Assembly: GCF_000422465.1 (NCBI RefSeq)
Contig: NZ_AULV01000015.1
Span: 203,880-267,879, forward strand
DNA from: Paenibacillus harenae DSM 16969
GTDB taxonomy: Bacteria; Bacillota; Bacilli; Paenibacillales; Paenibacillaceae
DNA: 64,000 nt
Direction of reading: 5' to 3'
A program made the position numbers and the translations under genes. This document shows positions 44,815 through 53,468 of this stretch, piece after piece (the stretch's first letter is position 1; each line of letters starts with the position of its first letter). The notes under the pieces are model-generated. The model made no database searches. It was not told the origin of the DNA and saw nothing but the letters and a program-made list of their open reading frames with translations.

Positions 44815-46107
44815 TTACCCTTGCATGTGGATACGGCCGGGCAGCTCCTGCGCATCCAGCTCGCGCATAGATAGCTTCGCCCCGATGGATCGGAAGCTGC
44901 CGATAACGTCCTCATAGCCGCGCTCGATGTGCTCGACGCCTGTAATACACGTGCTGCCCTCGGCCGCTAAACCGGCCAGCAGCAGGCAGGTGCCGGCACG
45001 CACATCCGTAGCATGTACCCAGCCGCCCTGCAGCGGAAGTCCGCCGCGTATAACAGCGCTTTCATTTCGCAACTCGATCTCTGCGCCGAGCCGCCGCAGC
45101 TGCGGCACGTGAGCGAACCGCTTTGGAAAGACGCGGTCGGTAATGATACTCATGCCCTTGGCCTGCAGCAGAAGCGCGGTCATCGGCTGCTGTAAATCGG
45201 TGGCGAAGCCCGGATACATGCCTGCGTGAACCCGCGTTGCCTTCAGCGAGCCCGTACCGTAAGCCGTAATGTGGCTCTCGCCGCATTCCACATGCATCCC
45301 TACCTCCTCCAGCTTGGCGAGGCAGGCGCCAAGATGCTCAGGGACGACGTCCATGACGGTAACCTGACCCCCGCGGATCCCGGCTGCCATCAGAAAAGCC
45401 CCGGCGATCAGCCGGTCCGGAATCACTGCGTGCGTACCCCCGTTTAAATAAGAGACGCCTTCAATGCGGATACGTTCCGTTCCCGCCCCGTAAATCCGCG
45501 CGCCGAGCCGGTTCAGGAAGGTTGCCGTATCGACCACCTCCGGATCAACAGCCGCGTTGTGCAGCTGCGTCCGCCCTTTGGCCCGCACAGCCGCCAGCAT
45601 CGCATTAATCGTCGCACCGGAGGTAATGATGTCGAAATAAATTTCCGCGCCCTTCAGCTCGGCGGCCTCGACTACATAATAATTTTTGAAGATATGAACC
45701 TGAGCTCCGAGCGCTTGAAACACCTTGATATGCTGATCGATCGGCCTTGAAACGAAATCGTCGCCTCCCGGGAATCCGATCGTGACTCTACCGAATTTGG
45801 ATATCAGCGCGCCTGCAAAATAATAAGACGCCCTGTAGCTCGACGCCATACCCGGGTCGATCACGGCGCTGTGAATCCAGCGTGGGTCGATGACGACTTG
45901 TCCTCCTTCCTGTCTCAGCTCTATGCCGATATCCCGGCTGATCTCTGCAATGATACGGACATCGTCTATGCGCGGGAGGCCCTCCAGCGTTACGATATCG
46001 TCCGCCAGACAAGCGGCGGCAAGAAGGGCAAGGGAGCTGTTCTTCGCTCCCGGTATATGTACCTTTCCGTTCAGCGGGCCTGAATACTCCGCCTGTATAT
46101 ATTTCAT
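44815..46107 (-). CDS. murA: UDP-GlcNAc 1-carboxyvinyltransferase, Cys-to-Asp form (MurA paralogue)
   Basis: First committed enzyme of peptidoglycan synthesis, adding enolpyruvate from PEP to UDP-GlcNAc; 430 residues, normal length. The conserved Lys-Asn (GAKNSSLALL, K22/N23), YRAS Arg, FATDLQ Asp and HIERGYED Arg are present. The active-site loop reads GFPGGDDFVSRPID, so the catalytic Cys of the usual PGGC motif is Asp (residue 116; E. coli Cys115). In known enzymes this change keeps activity and prevents fosfomycin alkylation. It directly follows an FHA/winged-helix regulator gene. A second, housekeeping murA is expected elsewhere (inference). Confidence 0.92.
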   Translation of the reverse strand: MKYIQAEYSGPLNGKVHIPGAKNSSLALLAAACLADDIVTLEGLPRIDDVRIIAEISRDIGIELRQEGGQVVIDPRWIHSAVIDPGMASSYRASYYFAGALISKFGRVTIGFPGGDDFVSRPIDQHIKVFQALGAQVHIFKNYYVVEAAELKGAEIYFDIITSGATINAMLAAVRAKGRTQLHNAAVDPEVVDTATFLNRLGARIYGAGTERIRIEGVSYLNGGTHAVIPDRLIAGAFLMAAGIRGGQVTVMDVVPEHLGACLAKLEEVGMHVECGESHITAYGTGSLKATRVHAGMYPGFATDLQQPMTALLLQAKGMSIITDRVFPKRFAHVPQLRRLGAEIELRNESAVIRGGLPLQGGWVHATDVRAGTCLLLAGLAAEGSTCITGVEHIERGYEDVIGSFRSIGAKLSMRELDAQELPGRIHMQG

Positions 46108-46126
46108 GAAGTTATTCTCACTTTCG

Positions 46127-46825
46127 TTATGACGATTTCAATTCCGATTCGAGCACATAGCCGTTGCCGCGCACTGCGCTAATAATAAAGTTGTCTTTGC
46201 CGTATTTTTTGCGCACCCGGTAGACCAGGGCGTTCAATTCGTCGAGTGTTACATCCGGGACGCCTTCCACTCCCGGCGACCGTTCCGGCCATACTCTGGA
46301 TTTGATTTCCTCGAGCGGAACGAGCCGGTTCGCATTCTCATGCAACACGCGAATCAGCAAATATTCTTTTTCGGACATCGGGATCCGCTTGCCTTCCACC
46401 ACACATTCCCTTTTCTCCCAATGAATCGTCAGCGGCAGTTCCGGGACTTCCAGCTGCCTGGTGATGCTGAGCGGTTCGATTTCAAGGGTTTGATCGGCAA
46501 ACATATAAGAAAAGTGGAGGACGCTCATCCCATTGGCGAGCTTAATGATGTCAAAATTGTTCAGGGGATAGGGGCTGTGCGGCGTTAGCCGTACGCCGTT
46601 GATCTCCGTTCCGTGGCGGCTCCCCAAATCGAACAGCACCGCCTTGTCCCGCTCCTTGCGGATAACGAAATGCTGCCGGGAAATAAAAGCGTTCGTAAAG
46701 GCCAAATCCGGAGTCAACTGATTGGATACCCGGCCGACCAGCGTTTCATCCGCGCTCAGATTCACGCAGCTTCCCGATCGGTAGGGCTCACCGCGAAAGA
46801 CGTATAAGCATGCAAAGTTCTCCAG
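46127..46825 (-). CDS. FHA-domain winged-helix regulator, probable CTG start
   Basis: About 232 residues. An N-terminal forkhead-associated domain (LVGRVSNQ, then FISRQHFVIRK and DLGSRHGTEINGVRL) reads phosphothreonine. The C-terminal OmpR-type winged helix (MSEKEYLLIRVLHENANRLV, IISAVRGNGYVLE) binds DNA. A GTG at 46765 would cut the first FHA strands. Codons upstream (ENFACLYVFRGEPYRSGSC) continue the domain, and the only well-placed start after GGAGGGG is CTG at 46825. It precedes murA by 19 bases. Likely Ser/Thr-kinase-linked control of cell-wall synthesis (inference). Confidence 0.78.
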   Translation of the reverse strand: MENFACLYVFRGEPYRSGSCVNLSADETLVGRVSNQLTPDLAFTNAFISRQHFVIRKERDKAVLFDLGSRHGTEINGVRLTPHSPYPLNNFDIIKLANGMSVLHFSYMFADQTLEIEPLSITRQLEVPELPLTIHWEKRECVVEGKRIPMSEKEYLLIRVLHENANRLVPLEEIKSRVWPERSPGVEGVPDVTLDELNALVYRVRKKYGKDNFIISAVRGNGYVLESELKSS

Positions 46826-47070
46826 TTTCGTCCCCTCCGTTTGAGATGGCAGGCTGCCACCGGTATTGGGAAATCACTTCACTATTGATCGTAACCTAAA
46901 CCGATAGTGAATAAAACCCCTTTATACTGACGGCCCGCTCACATTTCAGTAACAATTGTGCAACCGCCTTTTTGGACACATCTTTACCTAGTCCATGTAC
47001 TTTCAACTCTCTTGTTCTGATAATCGTGTATATAAACAAGTTTTTCATCATCAACCAAATATACCGTTAA

Positions 47071-47116
47071 CGTCAAATAGCCCCCACCATGCGGTCATGA
47101 TGAGGGCTATTTGACG
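47071..47116. repeat. Perfect 13-base inverted repeat
   Basis: CGTCAAATAGCCC and GGGCTATTTGACG flank 20 bases. Downstream of a VOC gene on the minus strand, but with no strong T tract, so a terminator role is doubtful. The stretch 46826-47163 holds no recognisable gene otherwise. Confidence 0.55.
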
Positions 47117-47163
47117 CTTATCAACTTTTATTAACTACCTGTTAGGATTGCATAAGAAGTTGC

Positions 47164-47571
47164 TTATTTTAGTTGAATGACCTCAAACATGTTTCCATCC
47201 AAATCGTAGAAATTCATAAAATAAGCAAAGCCGCCATCAGATATTTCGCTGACTTCAATTTGTTGTTCCTTAAAATATTCATATAGTTTTTGTACATTCT
47301 TGGTATGGAAGCCTATCGTGCTGCTTCTTCCAAGATCGGCGCTGACAAACCAATTCGGATTGTTTCCTGCCTTGTTTAATATCAGTGTTGGCAGACCCGT
47401 CGGAATTGGTGTCGGCGGCATCAGTACAGTAAGGTTTTCATTCATGAAATCCTGCTTAAACCCAAAATGCTTTTCGTACCATGCGACAGACCGATTCAGA
47501 TCAGAGACAGATAATTGAATGAAATCAATTCTTTCCAAAAGATTTTCCGCAATCACAATGTTCTCGCTCAA
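47164..47571 (-). CDS. VOC-family protein (glyoxalase/dioxygenase fold)
   Basis: 135 residues. Two beta-alpha-beta-beta-beta modules: the first starts RIDFIQLSVSDLNRSVAWYE, the second ends FYDLDGNMFEVIQL with the usual C-terminal Glu metal ligand. Small stand-alone VOC proteins include glyoxalases, resistance proteins and proteins without known substrate; the exact role cannot be told. Start ATG with GGAGG upstream. Confidence 0.85.
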   Translation of the reverse strand: MSENIVIAENLLERIDFIQLSVSDLNRSVAWYEKHFGFKQDFMNENLTVLMPPTPIPTGLPTLILNKAGNNPNWFVSADLGRSSTIGFHTKNVQKLYEYFKEQQIEVSEISDGGFAYFMNFYDLDGNMFEVIQLK

Positions 47572-48126
47572 CTTCGAGACCTCCTGTCCTTGGTTTGCTT
47601 CATCTCCATAACCTCTAATTAACTTCAGTGAAGAAGGTATAGACGTTCGCCTGTACCCGTCTGAGTTAGTTTATTCGTAAATTTAGACATAGCCGCATAT
47701 TCGTATAAGTACGGAGTACTATCCGCGGGATGCTAAAAACCTGACCCATCCCCGCCCCGCATTTTGTTGCGCCCACTGCAAATGATTGTTATCCGTATAA
47801 AGCCGATACGGACACTCTATATAAAGAATGAGATCCAAATACAAATCATAGAGCGCTTACAATTTCGTTAACGGCTTTAAACGAATACGAGAATAGATTA
47901 ACATATTTTGTATGAAGCGGAGTGTTTTTTTTGGGTGGGGGCTTTGTTTGAAAGGCTTATTCTATAGGCATGGCTGCCTTTTCAAAATTATTTTGAACCA
48001 CTTCTATAAATGACACAGCGATCCATCCGACGGCAGCTTCACTGAACTCTCGTTCCCGTTAACGAGCATGCTATTGTTTCAGTCGTTAGCAATGTATACA
48101 ACTGTCCCGTTGTTAAACTCCCTATG
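47572..48126. other. Long intergenic stretch, no gene recognised
   Basis: About 550 bases without a convincing reading frame or ribosome site on either strand. It contains one copy (48047-48064) of the CT(A/C)TCGT--CCGTTA element and a CTTTGTTT-rich tract. It may be decayed sequence. Confidence 0.4.
48047..48064 (+). repeat. CTATCGTACCCGTTAG-type element, variant copy
   Basis: CTCTCGTTCCCGTTAACG. Matches the core shared by five other intergenic copies in the window. Confidence 0.45.
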
Positions 48127-48519
48127 CTACTCGTTCGGTTGCCATACTTTTAGCTTATTACCGTCGAGGTCATAGAAATCGAATTCTCGGAACCAGTTTT
48201 GCTCAGACAGTTCGCCAACACGAATGCCTTTCGAGCGTGCATAGTCGTACAGTCCGGCAATGTCTGAAGTTCGAAAACACACAACTGGCATTTCATAGCT
48301 TTCGCCGTTTTCCAACCACTGGTTTGTCCGAAAAGTTAGAACCTGTTGATCTAACCGCTCACGTAGGAAAACCTCCTGCCTACCCGCAAGCAAATAATCT
48401 TCGCCATGCTCTAATCCAAAATGCTCAATATACCATGCCTCGGATTGCTTCCTGTTAGAAACCGGGATATAAACACCATCTATTCCAGTCAAAACCGTTT
48501 TCCTTTTCATTTGTTCCAC
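48127..48519 (-). CDS. VOC-family protein
   Basis: About 130 residues, VOC fold (GIDGVYIPVSNRKQSEAWYI ... FYDLDGNKLKVWQ). The usual C-terminal metal-binding Glu position reads Lys (KLKV), so classical metal-dependent activity is doubtful. GGGAGGGG precedes a TTG at 48522 and GTG at 48519; ATG at 48510 is also in frame. Not otherwise identifiable. Confidence 0.78.
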   Translation of the reverse strand: MEQMKRKTVLTGIDGVYIPVSNRKQSEAWYIEHFGLEHGEDYLLAGRQEVFLRERLDQQVLTFRTNQWLENGESYEMPVVCFRTSDIAGLYDYARSKGIRVGELSEQNWFREFDFYDLDGNKLKVWQPNE

Positions 48520-48578
48520 CAAGAATTCCCCTCCCACAATAGGCAGTCGATCGGTCGACTACCTTTACTGCTATTGAG

Positions 48579-48596
48579 CTCTCGTTCCCGATAGCT
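48579..48596 (+). repeat. CTATCGTACCCGTTAG-type element, variant copy
   Basis: CTCTCGTTCCCGATAGCT, immediately past the end of the XRE-pentapeptide gene. Confidence 0.4.
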
Positions 48597-49426
48597 CAAC
48601 GTTTACTATCATGGTTCTGATCATAGGCAGCGATCATTTGTTCCACTGGAACCCCGTTAATCATTAGCCCGTCGATTAAACATTCTTCGATGCGTACCCC
48701 CGATAAATTGCTTCTCGTAATTACGCTGTTATGAAAATCAACATCCTCTATTTGTACGGGCTCATAATTCTCAGGCTGTAGCAACCAACTATCTTTAAGC
48801 GTGGAACCTTTGATCCGCAACCCTGATAGATTGCAATTTGTCAGTTCAACATTGGCCAGGTCGCACCTATCAATTGAGCTTCCCTTGAAATCATTCTCTG
48901 CGAATCGAATCGGCTTTGTGTGCCCGCCCAGATCATGAATAACAGCGCCATTCATTTGACTAAATCCGAGCGACAACCCATCAAGATCAAGATGCCTTAA
49001 AGACAGATTCGCCATGCCGCCATGGTGAATTCGCATTCCGTTTAGTCGGCTATCAAATATTTCGGCGCCATCCATAACGACATCGCGCATGATGATGCCC
49101 CGGAGATTGGAACATTCGATCTTCACTTCAGCAAAATCCATCCTTGTCATTGTCTTGCTGTCTTGCGAGTCGGAGCCAGCACCCCCGAAAAATAAAGAAT
49201 CAATTGTACAATGGAACAGCATGGCAATCTTTGGCAATAAGGTGATGTCTGGAGTTGCTAATCCGGTCTCCCATTTAGATACAGCTTGGCCGGTCACACC
49301 TAGAAGATCTCCTAACTCATGCTGGGTCATATTTCGTTCCGACCGAAGTAACTTTATTCTTTCATGAAACTTAATCTCTTCTACCAAGGGGATAGCCACC
49401 GCCTCTATACGTGATGAAAATATCAT
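48596..49426 (-). CDS. XRE-family regulator with pentapeptide-like repeats
   Basis: 276 residues. Residues about 20-75 form a Cro/CI helix-turn-helix (RIKLLRSERNMTQHELGDLL, then AVSKWETGLATPD). From about residue 95 the rest is a run of A(D/N)LXX-like pentapeptides (CSNLRGIIMRDVVMDGAEIF, LANVELTNCNLSGLRIKGS), predicting a right-handed beta-helix. The start may be ATG 49426 or TTG 49387 (MVEEIKFHERIKL). The target is unknown. It is soluble, so a DNA-binding protein with a sensory or DNA-mimic beta-helix is the best description. Confidence 0.82.
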   Translation of the reverse strand: MIFSSRIEAVAIPLVEEIKFHERIKLLRSERNMTQHELGDLLGVTGQAVSKWETGLATPDITLLPKIAMLFHCTIDSLFFGGAGSDSQDSKTMTRMDFAEVKIECSNLRGIIMRDVVMDGAEIFDSRLNGMRIHHGGMANLSLRHLDLDGLSLGFSQMNGAVIHDLGGHTKPIRFAENDFKGSSIDRCDLANVELTNCNLSGLRIKGSTLKDSWLLQPENYEPVQIEDVDFHNSVITRSNLSGVRIEECLIDGLMINGVPVEQMIAAYDQNHDSKR

Positions 49427-49598
49427 TACATACGGTCCTCAATTGACGCAATGTAAGCAAAGTTGATAGGCATTCAACCGTTAGTTGTAGCAATACACTC
49501 CTTGCGATTGGCTTCTGAGGTTTGGTTATTAGCCAACAGTAAAGAATCCTACCTTATAGTTGAACAGACTGACGGTTTCATCGACAGTCGTCATGAAG

Positions 49599-49618
49599 CT
49601 ATCGTGTCCCGTTAGCAT
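49599..49618 (+). repeat. CTATCGTACCCGTTAG-type element, variant copy
   Basis: CTATCGTGTCCCGTTAGCAT, directly downstream of the fosB remnant on its coding strand. Confidence 0.45.
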
Positions 49619-49637
49619 ACTAAAAGGTAGATTGAAT

Positions 49638-49874
49638 TTATTTTTCAAAAAAAATCATATGTGATTTTTCATCTCTGTAATATAACAGTCTATCCTGTAA
49701 TGACCCAGTATGGAATTCAAATTTATGCCCATCAGGATCAGTAAAATATACGGACCTTTTATCCCTTTCATCTCGTTTACGACCTGGGAGGATATTTACA
49801 CCCAAATCTTCAAGTTTCTTTACCAAAACATCAAAATCTTCGCTTTCCACCGTAAAAGCTAGATGTGTGTACCT
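49638..49874 (-). pseudogene. fosB: fosB-like remnant (C-terminal half)
   Basis: The last 78 or so codons match the C-terminal half of the FosB fosfomycin thiol transferase: [47 protein letters not shown]. The intact protein is about 140 residues and needs an N-terminal His ligand, which is absent here. Upstream of 49874 the frame no longer matches. A GTG at 49850 could start a 70-residue piece, but it would lack the first module. Confidence 0.7.
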
Positions 49875-50217
49875 ATCCGAACGAGAAGATATATAGTGAA
49901 TACGCCGAAGAAGATCGTCATTTCTTCCTGCTAGCCAGGAGACTTTTCCCAGATAATTTCGGCATGGCTATCTGTGGCGGCAAGCGATTCCTCATCGATG
50001 GCCAGCAAGGGCGATTGAACTTCTTGCTCGACCATCTTGACCGTATACCCGTCAAGTTCTAAGAACCAGCAAATGACGACCGTTATACGTAATAGGCGAT
50101 AAATGTGCTATCGTACCCGTTTACTTTAATAGAGTAAATGGAGCCGCGTAACGCAGCCCCATTCTAACGTATCCTGTTAATTTAAGAAAAGAAAGAACCT
50201 TCGGGATATTTACGAAT
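49875..50217. other. Intergenic stretch with no recognised gene
   Basis: About 340 bases lying where the N-terminal half of fosB would be. A plus-strand frame (49865-50062) lacks a ribosome site and family. One CTATCGTACCCGTTTAC element is at 50108-50124. Confidence 0.4.
50108..50124 (+). repeat. CTATCGTACCCGTTAG-type element, variant copy
   Basis: CTATCGTACCCGTTTAC, identical to the best copies over the first 14 bases. Confidence 0.5.
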
Positions 50218-50628
50218 TTATTGTGGCGGTTGAAAAACGTCAAACATATTTCCAAAAGGATCGTAAAACGTAAAGAAGCTTCCATGTCCTTCAACAACGA
50301 TAGGACTTACTTTCGTATCGAGTTGTGATAGAAAATTATGAAATCCTTGAATGTCCTTAACACGAAATCCGATTGTGTAATGATCTTGACCATTTACCTT
50401 GAATGTGGCTGCAGTATCATCATTTGTCTTGACTAAAAATAAACTAGGACCCATAGAAAAATCTACAAAAGCAAGCTCATCGTTAAGTAGTCCTAGTTTT
50501 GCACCCAGTTTTCCACAATACCAATCAACCGCCTTTTCCAAATCGAAAACAGGGATCTCTGTGTATTGAATGCCTTCAATGTATACGTTATTAGCAGTCT
50601 GCAGATGTTGATTGTTCATACTCTGCAT
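50218..50628 (-). CDS. VOC-family protein
   Basis: 136 residues with VOC fold (EGIQYTEIPVFDLEKAVDWY, then HYTIGFRVKDIQGFHNFL and FYDPFGNMFDVFQPPQ). The C-terminal Glu ligand position is Asp (MFDV). Start ATG with GGAGG eight bases upstream; it stands alone. Function unknown; many such proteins are annotated as glyoxalase/bleomycin-resistance-like. Confidence 0.83.
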   Translation of the reverse strand: MQSMNNQHLQTANNVYIEGIQYTEIPVFDLEKAVDWYCGKLGAKLGLLNDELAFVDFSMGPSLFLVKTNDDTAATFKVNGQDHYTIGFRVKDIQGFHNFLSQLDTKVSPIVVEGHGSFFTFYDPFGNMFDVFQPPQ

Positions 50629-50832
50629 AGTTAGAGCCTCCTTTCATTCAAAGTTTTCACCATATTATTCCACAAACAATATCATTATCCGGCTTGACCA
50701 AAGAAATAAAAGAAACCGATTAATGCGATGGATAATATTATCCAACCTACCGCGACCAACAAGGTGGGGTGTTCATGATATGCCGCAAGTTGATGGGGTA
50801 TATTAAGTATAGTACCTGTTAGTTCAGCTGTG

Positions 50833-51207
50833 CTACATTTGTATTGCCATTAATCGGTTGCCGTCAGGATCTTCAAAAATGACGATATTGTTTTCTAATA
50901 TCTCGTTATGAATCACAATCTCGGATTCCTTCAGAAACTGGAGTGTCTGTCGAATATCATCTGTCTTAAAAAACATCAGCGGCTGGGGAGCTGGTGCCGC
51001 ACCATTATTGGAATCCAGCAGAATCTCGGTTCCTTCGAAATCCAGTGTATAAACCGTAGAAAGCCGCCCCTCCATGTAATCCTCGTTGTATGGCAGATCA
51101 AACACACGGCTATACCATTCAACTGCCCGTTTCATATCTGCAAGCGGCACGTTGAGAAGGAAAATGCTTCGCCAACCGAACAGTTTTTTATCGGACAATC
51201 TCATCAT
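50833..51207 (-). CDS. VOC-family protein overlapping the phosphoesterase gene
   Basis: About 124 residues starting at ATG 51207 or 51204, inside the end of the metallophosphoesterase gene (20-base overlap). VOC modules: IFLLNVPLADMKRAVEWYSR and VIFEDPDGNRLMAIQM; the final Glu ligand is not conserved. The overlap makes it the last gene of the long catabolic operon. Role unknown. Confidence 0.75.
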   Translation of the reverse strand: MMRLSDKKLFGWRSIFLLNVPLADMKRAVEWYSRVFDLPYNEDYMEGRLSTVYTLDFEGTEILLDSNNGAAPAPQPLMFFKTDDIRQTLQFLKESEIVIHNEILENNIVIFEDPDGNRLMAIQM

Positions 51208-52087
51208 TATACTGTCTGATCCATGTGTCGAAATGCCGCTTTCCCTCCCGTAACCGTATGACACGTGCGCCGCGCTTCAGCTTCCCGTAACAGTTAAACC
51301 CCGATACACGTCCGAAACAGAGGTGAATGCCATGCAGCGTGCCGCAATAATCGTTATCGTGGTCGTGGCCGGCAAATACGCCCATGACATCGCCCATTTC
51401 AACCATCGCCGCGAACATTCCGGAATTGATTTTAGCGCATTCGACGTTTTCGAATTTTTGACCTTTCACGGTTCCCTTAAGCCATACCTCTTCGTACTCC
51501 GGTAGAGGGATGTGTATAAAGCATAGAGCGGGAAGCGGACCGCCGCTGCGTTCGCTGAGCCGGCGGGACTGTCCGGTGTACCAGCTTATTTGATCCGGGT
51601 GGATCCACTCATAACCTCCGACGGCCTCCGGCGCCATCATCCCTGAATCAAGGAAATAGAATGCCGCGGCTTCTTCCGCTCCTGAAGTTCCCTTCATTGT
51701 CAGCATATAATTGCCGACACCGCTCAGTTCATCCGGTCCCGCCTGCGACAAACAGGTTGCGCTCTCTTGCTGAATCGCGAGCAGCTCCTCCTTGCTCACA
51801 TCCCCTTCCGCATCGTGATTGCCGAATACCGCCGCCCAAGGAATACCGGACGCCGCCACCGGCGCGATCGCTCTGCGGAAGGATGCGGCCGGATCCTTGA
51901 CGCCGTTACTCCAAATCATGTCGCCCGTCAGAACGATAAGATCCGGTCGCTCGGTTTCGATCACCTTTACAACCAATTCGCCCGTTTTTGCATCCCATTC
52001 TTTTTCCTCGTCTTTGCCGTCGCCGATATGCATATCCGTAAACTGAACGATCGTAAACGTTCCGTCGCTGCGAAATTTCAAATCCAT
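51188..52087 (-). CDS. Metallophosphoesterase
   Basis: Calcineurin-like phosphoesterase of about 299 residues, with the five metal-binding blocks visible: IVQFTDMHIGDG, LIVLTGDMIWSNG, AAVFGNHDAEGD, ALCFIHIPLPEYE, and FAGHDHDNDYCG. No signal peptide, so probably cytosolic. The start ATG at 52087 overlaps the GH4 stop (TAATG), with GGGGGG upstream. The genuine substrate is unknown; in this operon it could dephosphorylate a sugar phosphate or an inhibitor produced by the pathway (inference). Confidence 0.87.
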   Translation of the reverse strand: MDLKFRSDGTFTIVQFTDMHIGDGKDEEKEWDAKTGELVVKVIETERPDLIVLTGDMIWSNGVKDPAASFRRAIAPVAASGIPWAAVFGNHDAEGDVSKEELLAIQQESATCLSQAGPDELSGVGNYMLTMKGTSGAEEAAAFYFLDSGMMAPEAVGGYEWIHPDQISWYTGQSRRLSERSGGPLPALCFIHIPLPEYEEVWLKGTVKGQKFENVECAKINSGMFAAMVEMGDVMGVFAGHDHDNDYCGTLHGIHLCFGRVSGFNCYGKLKRGARVIRLREGKRHFDTWIRQYNDEIVR

Positions 52088-53457
52088 TATTTCCATCCCC
52101 CCAATTGCTCACCATACGCTTGCGTATAATCGTGTACGAGCCGCTTCGCAAGGGAATAGGAGCCGACGAGCGGGTGAACCATCAACGCTTCAACCGCCAA
52201 TTCCCTGGATTTATGCCGCACCGCTTCCACGGTCAAACGCTCGAACCGCTTTACGCTCTTCATGAGCAGATACATATTCTCGGGCACCTTGCCGATCTTC
52301 ACCGGCTCTGCGCCTTGTTCCGTAATGATGCAGGAAACTTCCACTACGTCTTCATCCTCGAATCCGGCAATACTGCCCGCATTCGGCACGGAGAGCACGA
52401 TGTTGTTCTGTTCTCCGGTTCGGAGCGATTCGACGAAATCAAGCATGACGCCGGCATAACCCAGCGATTCCGGCAGTTGAAGCTCTTCAGCCGGCGGCAG
52501 CGGATTCAATGCGGAGTCCGTTTCAATGGCCATATAAGACGCTTCCCGTTTCTGGGTGTAGTAAAGGTAGGTTTGAATGGCCTTATTCGGGTTGACGTCG
52601 ATATCAATTTCTCTCAGCGCCGCAAGCATATCCTTGTTGTTTTGCGCGATCATTTGTCCCCGGGTCATGCCGGCTTTGATGATGTTGTCGAACGCTAATT
52701 CGCGATGGTAGTAGTAATAGAGGTATTCGTTAGGGAGATAAGGAAGGGTCCGCAGCAGGCCGCTGTCGAACATCTTAAATTCGCCGATCCGGGAGATGAT
52801 CGAATCGTCGTTTTTCAATTTTTCCAATATATTTTCGCCTTTGTAAACGACCTTGCTCATCCAGGAAAGATGGTTCAGCCCGAAAAATTCGACGTAGAGC
52901 TCCTTCGGATCAGCGCCCAGCGTCTCCGCCATGCGCAGTTTCGTATGGCTTGGCGTGTCGCAAATGCCGATCACGCGGTCATATCCCGCGCTTCGCAACG
53001 CCTGCGTGACGAGCCCCGACGGGTTTGAGAAGTTAAAAATCCAGGCTTGCGGAGCAAGCTCTTTGGCCAACTCGCAATAATGCATCAACACGGGGATCGT
53101 GCGGATCGCCATGGAGAAGCCTGCAGGACCGGTTGTTTCCTGGCCGATCACGCCGCAGTTTAACGCAATCTGTTCATCGGTGCAGCGGGAAGCTTCTTTG
53201 CCGACGCGAATCGTGGTGACGATATAGTCCGCATCATTCAGCGCCTCGCGGCTGTCCGTAGTCATCTCAAGCTGCAGATCGATTCCGCTTCGTTCAATCA
53301 CTAACCGGCACAACTTTCCGATGATAAGCAGCTGTTCTTCATCCGTATCATGAAGCACCAATTTACTAATGCCCGATTTCTCCGCCTTGAGCGTCAAGCT
53401 TTTTGTAAAAAGAACGGCTCTTACGCCGCCGCCGCCGATCAATGTTAATTTTTTCAT
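52087..53457 (-). CDS. GH4 family 6-phospho-glycosidase-like enzyme
   Basis: NAD- and metal-dependent glycosidase, 456 residues. The N-terminal Rossmann motif LTLIGGGGVRAVL binds NAD; metal and active-site blocks follow (VIGQETTGPAGFSMAIRTIP, WIFNFSNPSGLVTQ, GICDTPSHTKL with the metal Cys, FFGLNHLSW). The CDTP motif differs from the CNVP of typical 6-phospho-beta-glucosidases and is nearer the CDMP of GlvA-like alpha enzymes, so the anomeric preference is uncertain. The start is ATG at 53457, 11 bases after the kinase stop; the longer frame is not used. Confidence 0.87.
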   Translation of the reverse strand: MKKLTLIGGGGVRAVLFTKSLTLKAEKSGISKLVLHDTDEEQLLIIGKLCRLVIERSGIDLQLEMTTDSREALNDADYIVTTIRVGKEASRCTDEQIALNCGVIGQETTGPAGFSMAIRTIPVLMHYCELAKELAPQAWIFNFSNPSGLVTQALRSAGYDRVIGICDTPSHTKLRMAETLGADPKELYVEFFGLNHLSWMSKVVYKGENILEKLKNDDSIISRIGEFKMFDSGLLRTLPYLPNEYLYYYYHRELAFDNIIKAGMTRGQMIAQNNKDMLAALREIDIDVNPNKAIQTYLYYTQKREASYMAIETDSALNPLPPAEELQLPESLGYAGVMLDFVESLRTGEQNNIVLSVPNAGSIAGFEDEDVVEVSCIITEQGAEPVKIGKVPENMYLLMKSVKRFERLTVEAVRHKSRELAVEALMVHPLVGSYSLAKRLVHDYTQAYGEQLGGWK

Positions 53458-53468
53458 CGACTCACCTC

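Noticed and set aside
47850..47880. TGTAAGCGCTCTAT, resembling a cre site
   Set aside because: Lacks the conserved C near the end of the consensus and has no gene it could control nearby.
49865..50062. 65-codon plus-strand frame opposite the fosB remnant
   Set aside because: No ribosome site and no family; overlaps recognisable fosB codons on the other strand.
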